64,000 bases of DNA from Bosea sp. 685 (GTDB lineage: Bacteria; Pseudomonadota; Alphaproteobacteria; Rhizobiales; Beijerinckiaceae): NCBI RefSeq assembly GCF_031884435.1, contig NZ_CP134779.1, forward strand, positions 1,240,001-1,304,000. Direction: 5' to 3'. The position numbers and the translations under genes are program-made. Position 1 is the stretch's first letter. Each line of letters starts with the position of its first letter. Positions 63,988 through 64,000 of the stretch are shown here, one piece after another. The notes under the pieces are model-generated. The model made no database searches and was not told where the DNA came from. It saw nothing but the letters and a program-made list of their open reading frames with translations.

Positions 63988-64000
63988 CATTATGGTGGGT

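Overview
The window is a GC-rich chromosomal segment of an alphaproteobacterium of the order Hyphomicrobiales (Rhizobiales), probably a Bosea-like or Methylobacterium-like genus. This placement rests on gene content: CtrA and ChpT of the cell-cycle phosphorelay, a FliI/FliJ/FlhA flagellar set, a hybrid CheA, DUF1134, DUF1285 and DUF6111 proteins, a MoxR-DUF58-DUF4159 cluster, an OpgH-type glucan synthase, and short palindromic intergenic repeats of a kind typical of this group. No database search was possible. I see no rRNA, tRNA, CRISPR array, prophage or complete insertion sequence.

Layout. 1-10.5 kb: the 3' part of flhA, an acetyltransferase/DMT exporter pair behind a strong palindrome, a YbhN-type membrane protein, another acetyltransferase, fliJ, an MFS gene with one frameshift, a DUF1304 gene, fliI and the divergent ctrA with its terminator. 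10.6-17 kb: a leftward chemotaxis operon cheA-cheW-cheY-cheB-cheR, preceded by chpT. 17-24.5 kb: cysQ, a 287-bp MITE-like element, secreted YHS-like and DUF1134 proteins, a coiled-coil membrane protein, a PfkB kinase/HAD hydrolase pair and a DHA2-family exporter. 24.7-33 kb: a YfhO-like membrane protein, a divergent RibBA-like GTP cyclohydrolase II, cytochrome b561, and a tightly overlapping leftward operon of a BchC-like dehydrogenase, VOC protein, PTPS-like protein, GT4 glycosyltransferase and SAM methyltransferase. 33-36.6 kb: opgH, an FkbM methyltransferase and a secreted protein. 36.8-47.3 kb: a sulfite/anion exporter, a fragment resembling hyi, acetyltransferases, hyi-glk, acyltransferase, Uup, an SDR, a metallophosphoesterase, a candidate 38-residue protein and a Nudix hydrolase. 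47.4-54.5 kb: the MoxR/DUF58/DUF4159/membrane-protein operon. 54.7-61 kb: DUF1285, CoA-type Nudix, DUF6111, CCA-adding enzyme, hemF, trmL and an ABC exporter. 61-64 kb: petABC (cytochrome bc1) with terminator.

The most unusual locus is 27.1-33.0 kb. GTP cyclohydrolase II-like and pterin-synthase-like proteins sit with a dehydrogenase, glycosyltransferase and methyltransferase, and the pterin-synthase-like protein has lost the residues that normally carry out catalysis. This suggests an uncharacterised modified-pterin (possibly glycosylated) pathway. A second theme is intergenic palindromes: one composite repeat occurs twice in opposite orientation with compensatory stem changes, and three different repeats supply the TAG stop codon of the neighbouring gene. 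Two genes carry single-base frameshifts in C/G runs, each repairable by adding one base, which may be sequencing errors.
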